A stretch of DNA of 64,000 bases. Source: Blautia liquoris (lineage in GTDB: Bacteria; Bacillota; Clostridia; Lachnospirales; Lachnospiraceae). Within the stretch, counting starts at the first letter, position 1. Each line of letters opens with the position of its first letter. Below are positions 1 through 8,974 of the stretch, one piece after another. Location of the stretch: NCBI RefSeq assembly GCF_015159595.1, contig NZ_CP063304.1, positions 2,170,001 to 2,234,000 on the forward strand, read 5' to 3'. A model generated the notes under the pieces. That model searched no databases and was not told the DNA's origin. It was given only the letters and a program-made list of their open reading frames with translations. The translations under genes and the position numbers were made by a program.

Positions 1-226
1 TTCGGGTCTGACCCCTCGCACCTCCATGATACCACGGATTGCTCTGCGCTTTGCGCTCCCGCAATCCTACAAACATTCAAATTCCGCCCTGTCGGGCTTC
101 ATTCTCATGTTTGTTCGGGTCCGACCTCCCGCACCTCCATGATACCACGGATTGCTCTGCGCTTTGCGCTCCCGCAATCCTACAAACATTCAAATTCCGC
201 CCTGTCGGGCTTCATTCTCATGTTTG
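1..226. repeat. Tandem copies of a 113-bp intergenic repeat
   Basis: Two nearly identical 113-base units lie head to tail (1-113 and 114-226); the second differs at only a few bases. Each contains an inverted repeat GGATTGC...GCAATCC (36-67 and 149-180) with an inner GCGC...GCGC stem. A diverged relative with the same GGATTRC/GYAATCC stem lies at 1347-1378, so this is a dispersed element rather than a local duplication. No convincing gene is seen; the open frame across it only reads the repeat. Confidence 0.85.
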
Positions 227-290
227 TTCGGGTCTCAAGGTTATGTTTTTTCATGCGAGCATGAAAAAGCATAACTTTTCGACCCTGTAT
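227..290. repeat. Hairpin repeat module flanked by GGGTC/GACCC, downstream of kduI
   Basis: A GGGTC (230-234) and GACCC (281-285) pair encloses a long stem GTTATG...CATAAC (240-275) with an inner TTTTTCATGC/GCATGAAAAA arm. The reverse complement matches the element at 53430-53502 over almost its whole length, including the GGGACCCGAACAAACATGAG edge. It lies just after the kduI stop codon and could act as its transcription terminator, although it lacks a clean T-run. Confidence 0.75.
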
Positions 291-296
291 CATTCA

Positions 297-1160
297 TTAT
301 AACAGATCTTTGTTCAAAACAAAATCCTGATCGTCAAAATCCTGATTTTCACCGACCATTCCCCAGATAAAGGAATAGTTCTTTGAACCGCTGCCGCAGT
401 GAATCGACCAGCTTGGATTGATTACAGCCTCTTCATTTCTCATCACGATATGTCTTGTTTCCTGTGGTTCTCCCATATAGTGCATAACGAATCCGTCTTC
501 TGGAAGTTCAAAATACATGTAGACTTCCATCCTTCTGTCATGTGTATGGCAGGGCATGGAATTCCATACACTCCCCGGTTCGAGGGATGTCATTCCCATC
601 TCCAGCTGACAGCTTTCAACCTGTCCCGGAAGAATATATTTACAAAGAGTTCTGTGATTGGACTCTTCAAGGCTGCCCATCTCTACCTTATTCTCGTCCT
701 TGATTATCACAACATCTTTGGAAGGCTGTCCTTCTTTTTTGATCAGCACTGTCGGATATACGGCATGTGCCGGTGCACTGTTAAGATAAAACTTAGCCGG
801 ATTTTCGGGATCATCACTTGTAAATGTGATATCCTTGCTTCCCATTCCGATATACATACCATCTTTGTGGGCAACATCATAAATTTTTCCGTCAATGCAG
901 ATATGTCCTGCACCTCCGATATTGATGACACCCAGTTCTCTTCTTTGAAGGAAATAATCCGCGCGGAGTTCTTCTTTTGCCGTCAAAGTTAATTCTTTCT
1001 TCGCCGGAGTAGCAGAACCCACGATGATGCGGTCTATATGACTGTAAACCAGTTTCACTTCATCCGGAATAAACGTGTTCTGAATTAGATATTCTTCTCT
1101 TAGCCGCTCAGTCGTATAATGTTTCATGTCTTTTGGTGACGAAGCTGTTCTTACTTCCAT
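297..1160 (-). CDS. kduI: 5-keto-4-deoxyuronate isomerase
   Basis: Predicted cytosolic isomerase that converts 4-deoxy-L-threo-5-hexosulose uronate to 3-deoxy-D-glycero-2,5-hexodiulosonate, the step after unsaturated uronic acids are freed from pectin or glycosaminoglycan-like glycans. The 287-residue product matches the KduI cupin family in length (usually about 280) and carries its hallmark stretches, for example the N-terminal RLREEYLIQNTF region and a histidine-rich metal site around CHTHDRRMEVYMYF near residue 205. A modest AAGGCAGG ribosome site precedes the ATG. It is divergent from an AraC gene that is probably its regulator. No kduD is seen beside it. It could process the product of the GH105-type enzyme at 47483-48607; that link is inference. 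Confidence 0.93.
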   Translation of the reverse strand: MEVRTASSPKDMKHYTTERLREEYLIQNTFIPDEVKLVYSHIDRIIVGSATPAKKELTLTAKEELRADYFLQRRELGVINIGGAGHICIDGKIYDVAHKDGMYIGMGSKDITFTSDDPENPAKFYLNSAPAHAVYPTVLIKKEGQPSKDVVIIKDENKVEMGSLEESNHRTLCKYILPGQVESCQLEMGMTSLEPGSVWNSMPCHTHDRRMEVYMYFELPEDGFVMHYMGEPQETRHIVMRNEEAVINPSWSIHCGSGSKNYSFIWGMVGENQDFDDQDFVLNKDLL

Positions 1161-1270
1161 AATATACCTGCCTTTCTTATTAATCTGCCTAATTTGGGTT
1201 ATAAATTTTATATCTATGATTAGTTTAACATATCCATAAATCTATTTCCCGTTATATAATGCCCAAAATC

Positions 1271-1299
1271 TTGCAAATCTTATCACTTTCCATTATACT
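1271..1299 (+). promoter_or_regulatory. Sigma-A-type promoter of the araC gene
   Basis: TTGCAA (1271-1276) and TATACT (1294-1299) are separated by 17 bases. The predicted start is near 1306, which puts the hairpin repeat 1314-1378 inside the 5' leader of the AraC mRNA. Confidence 0.6.
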
Positions 1300-1313
1300 T
1301 ATCCTATGATGTT

Positions 1314-1378
1314 GGGGTCAAAAGGTATTTGACCCCTATGATACACGGATTACTCCGCACTTTGTGCTCACGTAATCC
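1314..1378. repeat. Third copy of the dispersed repeat, two hairpins
   Basis: The first stem is GGGGTCAAA...TTTGACCCC (1314-1336), the second GGATTAC...GTAATCC (1347-1378) with an inner GCAC/GTGC. The second stem and its flanks (ATGATACxACGGATT, ATCCTAC) match the 113-bp units at 1-226. It sits between the araC promoter and start codon, so it may influence expression of that gene. Confidence 0.75.
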
Positions 1379-1413
1379 TACATCACCATTATACTTCAGG
1401 AAGGAGTCAATGT

Positions 1414-2298
1414 ATGCAGCTTTATCATTCTTGCAGAGAAGCCATGAAATATTGTATAGACAGTAAGACTTTCGCCGCCGCATGGCTCTATAACGACGAA
1501 AAGCCCATGGATATCCATATTCATGACTGTTACGAGATCTATTATTCAATCTCTGGTGGAAAGCAGTTTTTAATTGATAACCGTTTTTACAATTTCAATC
1601 CAGGTGATATATTTTTTATTAACCAATATGAAAGTCATCATCTGTATCAAGTCGATGACGGCAGCCATGAACGAATTATCTTATCCATTTACCCGGATTA
1701 CCTAAAAAGCTTCTGTACGAAAAACACAGATCTGAACTACTGTTTCACGTGCCGGAACACAAACTTCGGACATAAGCTTTCGCTTACCGATGAGGAGCAG
1801 AAAAGATTTCTCTATTTTGTCCACAATCTGACCGGAACGGAGGGATATGGACAGGATCTTATGGACAAGGCTGCTTTTCTGGAAATGATGATATTCCTGA
1901 ATAAAATATTTTTAAAACGATGTGATCATGATCTGTTGGAACATGAAATCACAGGTGTACATCATGAACAGATTGACGGAATCCTCTCATATGTAAACCA
2001 GAACCTTGCCCAGAACCTGACAATACAGAATCTTGCGGATCAGTTTTATATCAGTTCCTCATATCTCTGCCGCATCTTCAAAGATGCGACGGGAACAACC
2101 ATCAACAAATATATTACGGCAAAAAGAATCACTCGTGCAAAAGCCTTGCTGTCAGATGGGTACTCTGTTACCGAGACATGCAGTATGTGCGGATTTCGCG
2201 ATTACAGTAATTTTCTGAAATCCTTTACAAAGGCTGTAGGAATTTCGCCCAGAAAATATGCACAGTTTTCAACCTCCTATGTCTCAATTCATTCTTGA
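1414..2298 (+). CDS. AraC-family transcriptional regulator next to kduI
   Basis: A 294-residue regulator with an N-terminal cupin-like sensor (about 20-100, IHIHDCYEIYYSISG and NPGDIFFINQYESHHL) and a C-terminal double helix-turn-helix AraC domain (about 190-285, LAQNLTIQNLADQFYISSSY and MCGFRDYSNFLKSFTKAVG). A GGAAGGAG ribosome site precedes the ATG. It is divergent from kduI, so it probably senses a uronate-derived sugar and controls kduI; the ligand is not visible. Its 3' end overlaps the convergent comEC gene by 10 bases. Confidence 0.88.
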   Translation: MQLYHSCREAMKYCIDSKTFAAAWLYNDEKPMDIHIHDCYEIYYSISGGKQFLIDNRFYNFNPGDIFFINQYESHHLYQVDDGSHERIILSIYPDYLKSFCTKNTDLNYCFTCRNTNFGHKLSLTDEEQKRFLYFVHNLTGTEGYGQDLMDKAAFLEMMIFLNKIFLKRCDHDLLEHEITGVHHEQIDGILSYVNQNLAQNLTIQNLADQFYISSSYLCRIFKDATGTTINKYITAKRITRAKALLSDGYSVTETCSMCGFRDYSNFLKSFTKAVGISPRKYAQFSTSYVSIHS

Positions 2299-4652
2299 CG
2301 CTCCCCACAGCTAAGGCAAGGGGTTGTACGACACATGGGATAAAAAGTATGTACATAATAACAGTCCTTTCTGAGAGAGACGGTAACCGCACCACTTTCA
2401 GGTGTCGTATGGATATCAATCTTTCGTTCACTTAACCGATCGATCAATTCGCTATGGGGATGCCCATAGCGATTTTTTCTTCCACAGGAAATGACCGCAA
2501 CCTCCGGCTGTACCTTGTCGAGAAACTGTTCCGAAGAAGAGTTCTTTGATCCATGGTGTCCAACTTTCAGATAATCAAACCTGTTCAGATCCTCGGATAC
2601 TTTCTCCTCACCTTTACCCTCCAGATCTCCTGTCAGCAGTGCGTCAAACTCCCGAATGTGAACTCCCAACGTCACACATCCTGCATTTGGCTCTTCTTTG
2701 TAATCCCCGGTGTCAGGATGAAGTACATCCATGCAAAGATCCCCATTACATATCTGATCTCCTTTCTGAAGATACGAGACCGCAATCTTTTGCCTCCTGC
2801 TAAACTGGATAAAAGGCAGGCTTTCCTTGTCCCCTTTCATCCAAAGCGGCAGAAAAATATGATGAATCTTAAGAGCAGTTTCCTGATTTTCTACTTTTTT
2901 TAGCAGCTCCAAAATACCATTCATGTGGTCTTCGTCGGGATGAGTGAGCACAATGCCATCAATATCTCTTATTCCCTGACTTTTTAAAAAAGGAAGAATG
3001 CGATATTCACCCACTTTCTGTTCACTGGTACTTCCCCCGTCTATCAAATAGCAATAATCTTTGCCGTGAATAACTATCCCATCTCCTTGTCCCACATCAA
3101 GTACAGTGATCTTATCCAACTTGTCATCCCTAAACGTCAAAGTAAACAGGGCAGCTGCAATAATCACAGCACTGGCACTCCATATTTTTATAAAATTCGT
3201 TTTTTCCTTTTTTACGTAAAGCATACATGTAACCCCAAAAAAGGCTGCGTAATAGACGATCATCTGCCATAGCTGCGGCTGACCACAGATCCATACCGAA
3301 CCAGGTATCGATCGAATTGCTTTCATCACAATTTCATAAAGTTCTAGTATCCCCCAGGCCGGGAGCAATATAATTCTGCCCGCAAAAAGACTGAAATGGC
3401 CTGCCGCCATCCCCAGTATTCCGGGAATCATCACAAAGTTCATTGTAGGTAAAATCAAAAGATTGGGAATAATTCCAAGCAGTGGGATTTCATAGAAATA
3501 GCGGCAGACAAAAGGTAGGGTTGAAAGAGATATGATGCTGCCTGAGAGAATTGCATCGCAGAAAAGTCTGATATATTTCTTTCTGTGATAATTTTTTGCA
3601 CAGACACTCTTCGGGATCCATGTGTGCCATACCGGATAAATCACACTGACTCCCAAAACCGCCGCATATGACAGCTGAAATCCACTGTAGAATAAATATT
3701 GGGGATTTCCAATCAGAAGTAAAATCAGAGAAAGGCTCAAAGATGGCAACGGGTCATAACTTCTTTTAAAAACTTTGGCACCCAGATTGACGATAAACAT
3801 CACCAGCGCACGCAGTGTTGCGACATGATTGCCCGTTAACCAACTGTAAAAGATCATAACAGATGCGGCGCCCAGTGCAGCTATCCATGTAGGCAGAGCA
3901 CATCTGCGAAACAGACGATAACACCCCATGCCAAGGAGTGACAGATGCAGCCCTGAAATTGACAGAATATGGAGTACCCCGCCTGCCTGATAATTTATCT
4001 TTGTCTCAGCTTCCTCATATCCAGAATCACCCAGAAGCATGGCAATCAGCACGCCGGCATGTCTTTTGGGAAGCATCAAAAGCAAGTCATCTTCCATGGT
4101 CTCTTTCAACTGCTGAGCCTTTTCAGGCATTTTATTCTGTATTCTTAATACTTCAGTCTTTTCTGCAAACATCGTATATCCGATTCCCAGCGACTGATAA
4201 TAGGCAAAACTGTCAAACTGACCCGGATTTGTTGGAGGGGCGGGATGTTTTAAGGTACCGCTTACACGGACGATACTCCCAACCTTATATACCGTATCTT
4301 CTTTCTCTTTTGCTATGGTAATCAATAATTTGTGATTTAATGGAATAGGAATGATTTCCTGAATTTTAGAATTTTCCAAACGTAAAAGTTCGGTATTTTT
4401 AAGATAATATTGAATTGAATTTTCTTTTCTTACTCTCTGATAAATCTGGCCTGTAACCTGAACACTTTTCTCCAAATCTATCGTTTTCGTTACCTCTTTT
4501 TGTTCCGCAGGCTCCCATATGGAAAAACCTGCGGCCTTTAAGAAAACAAGAAACACAACAAGACTCAGAGCAGCCCAGAAAAGAGGTCTGCTTAATCCTT
4601 TATTTCTCTTCTTCTGATATATAACTTTGATCCTCCTTGAACAGCTGATCAA
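2289..4652 (-). CDS. comEC: ComEC/Rec2 DNA-uptake channel protein
   Basis: Large polytopic membrane protein that moves single-stranded DNA across the membrane in natural transformation. The order fits the family: N-terminal membrane anchor and soluble OB-like region (about 1-150), hydrophobic Competence domain with LSISGLHLSLL (about 225-490), then a periplasm-facing metallo-beta-lactamase domain with THPDEDHMNG and VGHHGSKNSS (about 520-770). About 780 residues is normal. The start is unclear: the furthest start is a TTG at 4652 overlapping the upstream gene by 53 bases, while the strong AAGGAGG site near 4632-4638 is followed at the right distance only by an ATA codon. Last gene of the comEA operon. 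Confidence 0.93.
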   Translation of the reverse strand: MISCSRRIKVIYQKKRNKGLSRPLFWAALSLVVFLVFLKAAGFSIWEPAEQKEVTKTIDLEKSVQVTGQIYQRVRKENSIQYYLKNTELLRLENSKIQEIIPIPLNHKLLITIAKEKEDTVYKVGSIVRVSGTLKHPAPPTNPGQFDSFAYYQSLGIGYTMFAEKTEVLRIQNKMPEKAQQLKETMEDDLLLMLPKRHAGVLIAMLLGDSGYEEAETKINYQAGGVLHILSISGLHLSLLGMGCYRLFRRCALPTWIAALGAASVMIFYSWLTGNHVATLRALVMFIVNLGAKVFKRSYDPLPSLSLSLILLLIGNPQYLFYSGFQLSYAAVLGVSVIYPVWHTWIPKSVCAKNYHRKKYIRLFCDAILSGSIISLSTLPFVCRYFYEIPLLGIIPNLLILPTMNFVMIPGILGMAAGHFSLFAGRIILLPAWGILELYEIVMKAIRSIPGSVWICGQPQLWQMIVYYAAFFGVTCMLYVKKEKTNFIKIWSASAVIIAAALFTLTFRDDKLDKITVLDVGQGDGIVIHGKDYCYLIDGGSTSEQKVGEYRILPFLKSQGIRDIDGIVLTHPDEDHMNGILELLKKVENQETALKIHHIFLPLWMKGDKESLPFIQFSRRQKIAVSYLQKGDQICNGDLCMDVLHPDTGDYKEEPNAGCVTLGVHIREFDALLTGDLEGKGEEKVSEDLNRFDYLKVGHHGSKNSSSEQFLDKVQPEVAVISCGRKNRYGHPHSELIDRLSERKIDIHTTPESGAVTVSLRKDCYYVHTFYPMCRTTPCLSCGERQE

Positions 4653-5529
4653 GTGGTACTTTATCCCGGAATTTCACCTTACTTTCTCCATTGATTGAAA
4701 ACTGAACCTCCTGCACTTTACAGTTTTTATGCAGGGAATTGACAATCGAATAGATGGAAACCTCCTCCGTGGCAGTCGGCGGATCTCCCTGAAAACTTTT
4801 ATCCAAGTTGACATAGCAAATTCCCTCCGATGTTGCGACACTTAACACGCGCGTATCTGAAGGCAGAACAGATAGATGGTTCTCATCTTTCGGACCCTTT
4901 ACCAGTTGTTCCACGACAACACGTTCCAGCGGGACGTTGCTGTTAAAGTAAACTTTTCTCTCCTCCGGAACAAGTTTTTTCCCTGTTTTATCTGAAAAAT
5001 ACAGCGTAAGCATCACATTTTGATAAGTGTTGATGTTCTTTCCTGAGTTTTCCGAAAAACTGTCTGAATTCATAAGACCTATGTCTCTGCCCTGAATGTC
5101 CTTTATCGGATTTCCATTCACGGTGATCTGGACTTTCACCACTCCCGGGATCTGCACAAATGTGCGGACAAGCCCGACTCTTGTGAGAATCTCCCTGGTA
5201 TTGCTCTGTGTTTGATAAGCACTGCTCATATCGAGAGTCAGAATCCCCTCATCCCAGGTTTCTTTCTCAATTGTTACCTTTTTTGGCAAAAGTTTTCGAT
5301 ACTCTCCAGAATCACTCTTCTCCGATAAGAGATCCTGAAACTCCTTTACCATATCCATCGTCTTCGAAGACTTCGGACTATAGGATTTTTCTACTACCTG
5401 ATCTTCTTCTTTATTTATATAATATCTATGGTAATGTTGATCTTTATCGTCATTTACTTTCTTATTCTGACACCCCGCCGCGAGACAAAAGATCACTGAC
5501 AGCAGCAGGATGATTTTGATTCGATTCAT
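4600..5529 (-). CDS. GerM-domain (GerMN) lipoprotein
   Basis: A 309-residue predicted lipoprotein: a short hydrophobic signal ends in the lipobox LAAGC (Cys20), followed by a charged linker and two GerM/GerMN-type domains (about 60-165 and 175-290). GerM domains occur in Bacillus germination/sporulation proteins and in LpqB-like proteins paired with two-component sensors. Here it lies 10 bases after the sensor kinase gene and overlaps comEC, with a GGAGG ribosome site. Like LpqB, it may modulate the kinase outside the membrane; this is inference. Confidence 0.82.
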   Translation of the reverse strand: MNRIKIILLLSVIFCLAAGCQNKKVNDDKDQHYHRYYINKEEDQVVEKSYSPKSSKTMDMVKEFQDLLSEKSDSGEYRKLLPKKVTIEKETWDEGILTLDMSSAYQTQSNTREILTRVGLVRTFVQIPGVVKVQITVNGNPIKDIQGRDIGLMNSDSFSENSGKNINTYQNVMLTLYFSDKTGKKLVPEERKVYFNSNVPLERVVVEQLVKGPKDENHLSVLPSDTRVLSVATSEGICYVNLDKSFQGDPPTATEEVSIYSIVNSLHKNCKVQEVQFSINGESKVKFRDKVPLDQLFKEDQSYISEEEK

Positions 5530-5539
5530 AAAAAGCCTC

Positions 5540-7006
5540 CTATGCTACGTAGTTGATCGGTATTCTCACTGAGAAAGTGGTGCCTTCATTCTCTTTGCTG
5601 TAGACTTTAATCGCACCCCGATGCATTACGATGACTCTCCTGGTTATGGCAAGTCCAAGACCTGTTCCGCCAATTTCACGGGAATGTGACTTATCAACTC
5701 TGTAAAAACGTTCGAAGATCTGATCCAGTGAATCATTTGGAATTCCAATTCCCGAATCTGCAACCGTAACATAGAAGTACTTGTGGTCGGCATTTAACGA
5801 TACTCTGACCCATCCTCCGGGATTATTGTATTTGATTGCATTTTCCACAAGATTAGAGAATGCAAGCGTAAGTTTCGTCTTATCAATCTCCGCATTTACC
5901 GGACGGAAGCTGTCTACAATTAGTTCGACATCTGCCTTCGCCGCGATTGGTTTTAATCGTTTTACCACCAGTTCCAAAAGCTCATTGATATTGATTACCT
6001 CAATATTCAATCCGGAGGCCTTTTTATCAAGCCTGACGAGCGAGAGCAGATCTGTAATGATTTGATTTTCTCTGTCGATTTCTTCTGTAATGTCCTGCAT
6101 AAATTCCTGATAGATCTCAATCGGTACATCTTCCTGAGAATTCAGGGAATCCGCAAGCACCTTCATGGACGCAAGCGGCGTCTTGAGTTCATGAGAGACA
6201 TTCGACACGAATTCCTGACGAGATTCATCGACAGAGCGCATCCTCTGAAGCATCTTGTTAAATGCATTCGTGATCAGTTCCGTCTCAAGATAATTCGGTA
6301 CAGAGATACTCTCCTCCAGATATCCATCTGTGACATCTTCAATTGCATGTGTGATCTTTTGGAACGGCTGCATCAGATATCCTGACAGGACATACCCCAA
6401 AATTAGAACAACAAGCATGATAATCACGAGCAGAAATAAGCCTTTCTGTTCCAGATTATCCATGCCAGAACGTATCTCCATCGTTGAAAAGCTGATCAAC
6501 ATCACTCCCTGAAGTTCTTTTGTCTCCGGGTTCTGAATGCCGACTGTCATCTCAATATAATTATTCTTACTGTCATACTGACTTGCATCTTCACCGTTAA
6601 AACATCTTATAACCTCAGATGACACCATCATTTTGCCCCATTCAAGATCGTAGGTGTCCTTGATCACTTTAAAATCGTTGTTGATAACAAGAATCCTGCC
6701 GCCGTATATATTCGTGAGGAGACTGAGTTCGCCATTGATCACAGTGTTGGAGGGATTCTCCATATACCCCAGTTTCACAAGCTGATTACATATGATATCG
6801 GTCTGATTCTTGATTGTGGCAATTCTGGTAGTCACTGCCCGGTCCTCATAACTTTTCACAATACCATTTTCTATGATGACGGCGGGGATAATCCCGATAA
6901 TAACCAGAATAATCGTAATACGAAATCTGAGGCTCCTTAAAAACTTAAATTTTTTCTTTAACTTATCCCTGGAAATAATAACCCACGCCCCATTTCGTCT
7001 GCACAT
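5540..7006 (-). CDS. Membrane sensor histidine kinase (WalK/PhoR-like)
   Basis: A 488-residue class I histidine kinase. The first membrane segment is at about 28-46, an extracytoplasmic sensor at about 47-185, and the second membrane segment at about 187-208. A HAMP linker follows, then a HisKA domain with the phospho-acceptor in SHELKTPLASMK, and a HATPase domain with N-box NLVENAIKYNN and glycine boxes DSGIGIP and GGTGLGLAIT. Its start overlaps the end of the response regulator gene by 44 bases, implying translational coupling, and no better downstream start is seen. The signal is unknown. Its place between comEA and comEC is notable. Confidence 0.92.
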   Translation of the reverse strand: MCRRNGAWVIISRDKLKKKFKFLRSLRFRITIILVIIGIIPAVIIENGIVKSYEDRAVTTRIATIKNQTDIICNQLVKLGYMENPSNTVINGELSLLTNIYGGRILVINNDFKVIKDTYDLEWGKMMVSSEVIRCFNGEDASQYDSKNNYIEMTVGIQNPETKELQGVMLISFSTMEIRSGMDNLEQKGLFLLVIIMLVVLILGYVLSGYLMQPFQKITHAIEDVTDGYLEESISVPNYLETELITNAFNKMLQRMRSVDESRQEFVSNVSHELKTPLASMKVLADSLNSQEDVPIEIYQEFMQDITEEIDRENQIITDLLSLVRLDKKASGLNIEVININELLELVVKRLKPIAAKADVELIVDSFRPVNAEIDKTKLTLAFSNLVENAIKYNNPGGWVRVSLNADHKYFYVTVADSGIGIPNDSLDQIFERFYRVDKSHSREIGGTGLGLAITRRVIVMHRGAIKVYSKENEGTTFSVRIPINYVA

Positions 7007-7652
7007 ATTTCGGATCGCTCGGATTAGGCTCTATTTTTTCACGAAGACGACGGATATGTACGTCCACAGTCCTGACATCACCCGGATATTCGTAACCCCA
7101 TACGATATTCAAAAGATTTTCACGACTGTAAACTTTATTAGGGTTGTTGATCAGAAGCTGAAGCACATCAAATTCCTTCGCCGTCAGATTCACCTCTTTC
7201 TCACCGATGAATACACGACGGCTGTCACAGTCCAATCTGAGGTCTCTGGCCTTTATAATATTACTCTGTTCTTCCTTCGCCTGCTTTCCGTTGGTCCTTC
7301 GCATGATTGCCTTAATTCTAGCCTTTACCTCCAAGATATTAAAAGGTTTTGTAATATAATCATCTGCACCATATTCAAGTCCCAGAATCTTATCCATGTC
7401 CTCTCCTTTTGCCGTGAGCATAACAATCGGCACATTGGAAAATTCACGAATCTGCTGACAAACCTCAAGTCCGTTTAATTTAGGCAGCATAATATCAAGT
7501 AATATGATATCGTATTCATTTTCACGAGCCATAGTCAGGGCCTCTTCCCCATCATAGGCAGCAGATACTTCCATGCCTTCCTGCTCAAGGCTGAACCGAA
7601 TCCCCTTCACAATAAGTTTTTCATCATCAACAACCAGTACTCTCTTCGCCAT
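6963..7652 (-). CDS. OmpR/PhoB-family response regulator (WalR-like)
   Basis: A 229-residue response regulator. The receiver domain (1-120) has acidic residues DDE near position 9, the phospho-acceptor Asp in LLDIMLPKLNG, and the conserved TAKG and KPF motifs. A winged-helix Trans_reg_C domain (about 130-228) ends in VQTKWGVGYYF. A GGGAGAG ribosome site precedes the ATG. It is cotranscribed with the downstream kinase, its likely partner. It resembles WalR/PhoP-type regulators, but the essential walRKHIJ setting (walH, walI, htrA) is absent, so no symbol is given. Confidence 0.92.
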   Translation of the reverse strand: MAKRVLVVDDEKLIVKGIRFSLEQEGMEVSAAYDGEEALTMARENEYDIILLDIMLPKLNGLEVCQQIREFSNVPIVMLTAKGEDMDKILGLEYGADDYITKPFNILEVKARIKAIMRRTNGKQAKEEQSNIIKARDLRLDCDSRRVFIGEKEVNLTAKEFDVLQLLINNPNKVYSRENLLNIVWGYEYPGDVRTVDVHIRRLREKIEPNPSDPKYVQTKWGVGYYFQG

Positions 7653-7676
7653 TTCGCTCTCCCTGTTCTATTCCCT

Positions 7677-8363
7677 TTATACGTCAATCTGGTCTTTTAT
7701 TTTTTCAAAGAGCTTTTCTTTAATTCCTTCTATCTGCATAATATCTTCAATTCTGTCAAACCCGCCATGTTTCTCCCGATAATCGATGATCGATTTCGCT
7801 CTGGCCTCTCCGATTCCAGATAGCGTCATGAGTGCATCCATACCGGCCGTATTCAGATTTACTTTTGTGTCTTTTGTCCCTGGACCACCTGCAGTATCCG
7901 GGTCTGAAACAGAAGAAACCGCAGCCGCCGGCATGTCTTTCGTCTCTTCCTGCGTATACACCGTGACCTGCATTCCGTCGGTTAAAGTCTCTGCCTGATT
8001 CAGTACCCTCGTGTCTGCATCAGACAGAAGACCGCCTGCAGCTTCAATCAGCTGATATACCCGGCTGCCTGTGGAAAGCTCATAGACTCCTGGATTCTCC
8101 ACAGCACCGCAGATATAGACATATATAGTCTCAGACTGCTTTGAATCAGACTTTACCTGTCCGTCAGAAGCGGAAGCCGTATTTTGGGAATCCGTGCTGT
8201 CGGTTATATTTGCATCCAAGGCAGAAGATACTGTAGCTAAAGCATCATCCTTTACTTTATATTCCTCTCCCGTCTGCGTACACGCGGCAAACAAACAGGT
8301 ACATATTGTGATGACAGATATCGGCAAAACTGCCGAAAGGAATAACTCTTTCATGTTTTTCAT
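7677..8363 (-). CDS. comEA: ComEA-like DNA-binding competence protein, lipoprotein form
   Basis: A 228-residue exported protein. The N-terminal signal ends in LFAAC, which looks like a lipobox, so anchoring may be by lipid rather than by the usual single membrane helix. A low-complexity linker (30-70) leads to an SLBB domain (about 78-140, YVCGAVENPGVYEL) and a C-terminal pair of helix-hairpin-helix motifs (about 165-226, VNLNTAGMDALMTLSGIGEARA). This is the ComEA layout: it binds incoming double-stranded DNA outside the membrane and hands it to ComEC. First gene of the operon that ends with comEC. Confidence 0.9.
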   Translation of the reverse strand: MKNMKELFLSAVLPISVITICTCLFAACTQTGEEYKVKDDALATVSSALDANITDSTDSQNTASASDGQVKSDSKQSETIYVYICGAVENPGVYELSTGSRVYQLIEAAGGLLSDADTRVLNQAETLTDGMQVTVYTQEETKDMPAAAVSSVSDPDTAGGPGTKDTKVNLNTAGMDALMTLSGIGEARAKSIIDYREKHGGFDRIEDIMQIEGIKEKLFEKIKDQIDV

Positions 8364-8424
8364 AGATATGCACGCTCCTCACGCATTATTTTGCGGTGGA
8401 TCCCTTGCCTGCACAACTACTCAT

Positions 8425-8453
8425 ATTGTAACGAACTTTTGCGAGAAATACAA
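8425..8453 (-). promoter_or_regulatory. Sigma-A-type promoter of the comEA operon
   Basis: Read on the minus strand, TTGTAT (8448-8453) and TACAAT (8425-8430) are 17 bases apart. It would drive comEA, the two-component genes, the GerM lipoprotein and comEC as one transcript. Confidence 0.6.
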
Positions 8454-8474
8454 GATGTCTGATAAAAAAAGAAC

Positions 8475-8906
8475 TTATTCCCATTTAAAGATGACCACAC
8501 CAGCGATGGCAACGACCATGCCAATAACTTTTCTCCACTCAAAGGGCTGTTTTTCCACCCCAAATATTCCCAGAAGTTCAATCAGATAAGCAACGATCAG
8601 CTGCGATATCACGATCAGCATCACGGCCTTTGAGGGGCCAAGCTTGTCCATGCTCTTCATGACTGTGATTGTAATAAATGCACCGATTACTCCGCCTAGC
8701 AGTGCATATTTATGATCCACCTGGATAAGTGCGCCGACATTATCACGTCCGGTAAACAGCCACGCCAGGGCACAGACCAGAAATGCTGAAATCTGCACCC
8801 ATCCGGTTGAAACCCACAAGCTTGTCTGTTTCATAACATCTGTATTGAATACACCTTGAATACTCATAAGTGCCCCCGAGATCAGGGCAGTCAAAATTCC
8901 CATCAT
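8475..8906 (-). CDS. DMT-superfamily membrane protein (YdcZ/DUF606 family)
   Basis: A 143-residue integral membrane protein with four to five hydrophobic helices (about 3-22, 36-52, 66-84, 90-112, 125-141) and the pattern of PF04657 half-size DMT proteins (GALMSIQGVFN, GWVQISAFL, GGVIGAFITITVMK). Such proteins often act as dimers or pairs; only one copy is present. The substrate is unknown. It lies 68 bases after argD on the same strand and may belong to the arginine transcript, which might hint at an amino-acid-related cargo; that is weak inference. Confidence 0.8.
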   Translation of the reverse strand: MMGILTALISGALMSIQGVFNTDVMKQTSLWVSTGWVQISAFLVCALAWLFTGRDNVGALIQVDHKYALLGGVIGAFITITVMKSMDKLGPSKAVMLIVISQLIVAYLIELLGIFGVEKQPFEWRKVIGMVVAIAGVVIFKWE

Positions 8907-8974
8907 ACTATAAGACTCCTTTCACGCACAATCTTTTGACATTAATAGCGTCTCCATATGATGGGATTTTATTC

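Noticed and set aside
39-302. Open frame across the tandem repeats
   Set aside because: It only reads through the repeated hairpins, has no ribosome site and no recognisable product.
399-992. 197-codon frame opposite kduI
   Set aside because: It is antisense to a clear kduI and has no coding features.
5540-7652. Naming the two-component pair walRK
   Set aside because: The proteins are similar in type, but the usual neighbours walH, walI and htrA are absent and com genes surround it.
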